From JBFMDH01 sp044868105 (lineage in GTDB: Bacteria > Acidobacteriota > Blastocatellia > UBA7656), in the NCBI GenBank assembly GCA_044868105.1, contig JBIOWC010000479.1, positions 1-7,602 on the forward strand: a DNA stretch of 7,602 bases, written 5' to 3'. A program made the translations under genes and the position numbers. The notes beneath the pieces are model-generated. The model was not told the origin of the DNA. It saw only the letters and a list, made by a program, of their open reading frames with translations, and searched no databases. Shown here one piece after another: positions 5,958-7,602 of the stretch. Numbering within the stretch: position 1 is the stretch's first letter; every line of letters starts with the position of its first letter.

Positions 5958-6194
5958 TCATTTACTTTTCGCAATCAAATTCTTGACGATTGGGATGGTG
6001 CTCAAAGCGCCGACCAGAAAGAGCGTCAACCCGACGGCCCGCCGCGGATTGCCTTTGAGCTTATCGGCGAGCAGCAGCCCTGCACCGGCGCCAAGAACGG
6101 CGCGTGTGCCGCCAATCAAGGCGATTTCAGGCAGAGTCAATTTACGCTCTTTCTTCGCTATTTTGTTAAAAAATCTGCTTATCTCATTATTCAT
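5958..6194 (-). CDS. Small two-helix membrane protein of unknown function
   Basis: A 78-residue protein (79 if the adjacent ATG at 6197 is used). It has a charged amphipathic N-terminus (NKIAKKERKLT), a Gly/Ala-rich helix at about 26-43 (LIGGTRAVLGAGAGLLL), a basic turn (DKLKGNPRRAVG) and a second helix at about 53-70 (VGLTLFLVGALSTIPIV), ending KNLIAKSK. The helical-hairpin layout with positive turn suggests both ends face the periplasm or the protein lies with the turn in the cytoplasm. GGAGG at 6201-6205 is three bases from ATG 6197 but six from ATG 6194, which favours the second start. It follows the transpeptidase by about 45 bases. Function unknown. Confidence 0.8.
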   Translation of the reverse strand: MNNEISRFFNKIAKKERKLTLPEIALIGGTRAVLGAGAGLLLADKLKGNPRRAVGLTLFLVGALSTIPIVKNLIAKSK

Positions 6195-6225
6195 CATTCA
6201 CCTCCGAAATTGGATAACTAGCCCG

Positions 6226-6246
6226 CACCTGAAACGCCTTCAGGTG
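6226..6246 (-). repeat. Perfect 8-bp hairpin over the transpeptidase stop codon
   Basis: CACCTGAA (6226-6233) and TTCAGGTG (6239-6246) form a perfect stem with a five-base loop. The stem contains the TGA stop codon of the L,D-transpeptidase (6240-6242, minus strand). No T run follows on the minus strand, so it is not a standard terminator; it may shape differential expression or protect the upstream mRNA at the gene boundary. Confidence 0.6.
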
Positions 6247-7526
6247 GACGAATGCCGCGCTTTTTTCACTGCCGGTTTGTTTTCAATTGAATGATTTGTC
6301 AGCGGTTGATTCTGTCCGGCAACCAGCCCGCGGTCAGCTTTGATATCACCTATACTGACGACGAATTTTTCTTTCGCGCTTACCCGTTCAATCATCTGCT
6401 TGAGCACTTGCGAGTCGAGGCCGGTCACCTCAACCCGGTTGCTTTGCAGTTCGGCGCGCAAACTCTCCAGGGCATTGGCGTCACGACTGTAAACGTCCGG
6501 ATAGAGGTAAAGAAGACCGCTTTCAACCACCTGTGTGTCGTAGTTAATGTCTACCCAGAGCGGCGGATCGAGTTTTACAGCCAGGCGATCCGAGGTCGCT
6601 TTGGCGTGCTCAATCTGTTCTATGGATACGGGCAATTTGCGCGCCGTGACAATTTTTTCAGCCAGGTCAAAAAGGTCATCGGCAAGCATACGAATGCAGC
6701 CATGTGAAACGAGGTGGCCGATATCCGAAGGCTTGGCGGCTTGATGAATCAGGTAGCCGCCGCCAAGCGGTATCTTAATTTTGCCGAGCGGATTACGCGG
6801 GTCGTCAGCCTCTATGCGTTCGCCCGGTTCAACATCTTCAGAATCGAGCACCCAGGAGCTGTCGGGCGGCACCCATTCCGGGTTCCAGATGATTTGCGTT
6901 GCCTTCCGTTCACCGATTTGCATGGGAAACTTCTTGCGGCCGACGCCGATTTGATAACTCTTAACCTCTTTGCCATTTTGCCAGAGCGTCAATTGGAAGG
7001 CCGGAACATTCACCGTAATCCAGATTCTGGGCTGCCCTTCCTGAAGCGCCGCCTGCTCGATTTTGCCGCCCGTCAATTTATCCGAACGTTCTGACTCGTC
7101 GGTTCCTACCGAACTGCCGATGCTATCTAAAGGGATTTGTCCCGATTGCGAGTTGAGAGTTGCCTCGGTTATCAGTGCAATAGGCTCGGTCTTCTTTTTC
7201 GTCCCGTCAGGGTAAGTAACTTCAGCCCATATATGACCGGCAAAATCGGGCGCGGTTTTCAATTCAGTAGAAAAATTTTTTGTGTTCGGGTCTGAGGGTT
7301 CATTCAGGGTTTTGAGTACCACATGACGGCCTTCGGCAACAATCGGGCGATAGAGCAGCTTAACGCTTCGCGCTCCGGGTGCAATCACGGTGAGGGTCAC
7401 GCGCTCGGCGGTTGCCACTTGCCATTGCCCCTCGCCCGGTTGAGTTGGATTGGCTTTTATGGCTGGCTCCGCTGACCCATCTTTCAGTTCGCCGGATTGC
7501 TTGCAGGCCATGACGCTAATCAGCAT
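6240..7526 (-). CDS. L,D-transpeptidase (YkuD domain), probable envelope lipoprotein
   Basis: Peptidoglycan enzyme expected to make 3-3 cross-links or attach proteins to peptidoglycan. Numbered from ATG 7526 (428 residues): C8 follows a hydrophobic run; 41-118 is a beta-rich, Ig-like region; a Ser/Gly linker follows; the YkuD catalytic domain spans about 167-304 with IWITVNVPAFQLTLW, WNPEWVPP and the active-site signature H261...SHGCIRM (S274-M280, nucleophile C277); 305-428 is an extra C-terminal region of mixed helix and strand. ATG 7526 has no ribosome site and leaves only seven residues before C8. The frame stays open to the window edge and adds PRGLVAIVLA in front of MLISVMAC, which makes a credible lipoprotein signal, so the true start lies upstream. 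An ATG at 7576 is in another frame. First gene of the right-hand block. Confidence 0.94.
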   Translation of the reverse strand: MLISVMACKQSGELKDGSAEPAIKANPTQPGEGQWQVATAERVTLTVIAPGARSVKLLYRPIVAEGRHVVLKTLNEPSDPNTKNFSTELKTAPDFAGHIWAEVTYPDGTKKKTEPIALITEATLNSQSGQIPLDSIGSSVGTDESERSDKLTGGKIEQAALQEGQPRIWITVNVPAFQLTLWQNGKEVKSYQIGVGRKKFPMQIGERKATQIIWNPEWVPPDSSWVLDSEDVEPGERIEADDPRNPLGKIKIPLGGGYLIHQAAKPSDIGHLVSHGCIRMLADDLFDLAEKIVTARKLPVSIEQIEHAKATSDRLAVKLDPPLWVDINYDTQVVESGLLYLYPDVYSRDANALESLRAELQSNRVEVTGLDSQVLKQMIERVSAKEKFVVSIGDIKADRGLVAGQNQPLTNHSIENKPAVKKARHSST

Positions 7527-7602
7527 CGCCAGGACAATGGCAACCAGGCCCCGAGGGGCGTTAGTGACCGACTCATGGCGGACTCTAAATCTTGATAAAA
7601 GC

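Noticed and set aside
5805..6294. Two long overlapping plus-strand frames (138 and 139 codons)
   Set aside because: They are antisense to the two membrane-protein genes, which have good ribosome sites and clear helices; the plus-strand products look random and basic.

Overview
The window looks like chromosomal DNA of a Gram-negative, bacillithiol-type bacterium. The best guess is an Acidobacteriota lineage such as Blastocatellia: it carries bshC in a setting of secreted NTF2-like proteins, a periplasmic FKBP and a YkuD-type L,D-transpeptidase, with balanced base composition. This placement is inference from gene content; there is no rRNA or other marker in the window. Eight genes are supported, seven on the minus strand and one on the plus strand.

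Left block (1-4614, minus strand, read right to left): a good sigma70-like promoter (4586-4614) drives a DapA-superfamily aldolase with 4-hydroxy-2-oxoglutarate aldolase signatures. It is followed by bshC (last step of bacillithiol synthesis), a secreted protein fusing an NTF2-like domain to an FKBP prolyl isomerase, a second secreted NTF2-like protein that is a paralogue of the fusion's N-terminal half, and the N-terminal half of a cation diffusion facilitator metal exporter cut by the window edge. The last four genes are separated by only 16, 32 and 17 bases (8 for the last gap if the exporter starts at its earlier ATG), so they are probably co-transcribed. The shared theme may be thiol/metal homeostasis and envelope protein folding, but that link is inference.

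Middle (4552-5482): a lone plus-strand cupin gene lies between two non-coding stretches of about 280 and 308 bases. The upstream stretch is rich in inverted repeats, including a two-part leader hairpin ending three bases before a near-perfect Shine-Dalgarno sequence. The downstream stretch holds a terminator-like stem followed by a T run.

Right block (5483-7602, minus strand): an L,D-transpeptidase, probably a lipoprotein, whose true start is unresolved at the window edge, then a small two-helix membrane protein and a four-helix membrane protein, spaced like an operon. A perfect 8-bp hairpin overlaps the transpeptidase stop codon. No tRNA, rRNA, CRISPR array, insertion sequence or phage gene was seen.
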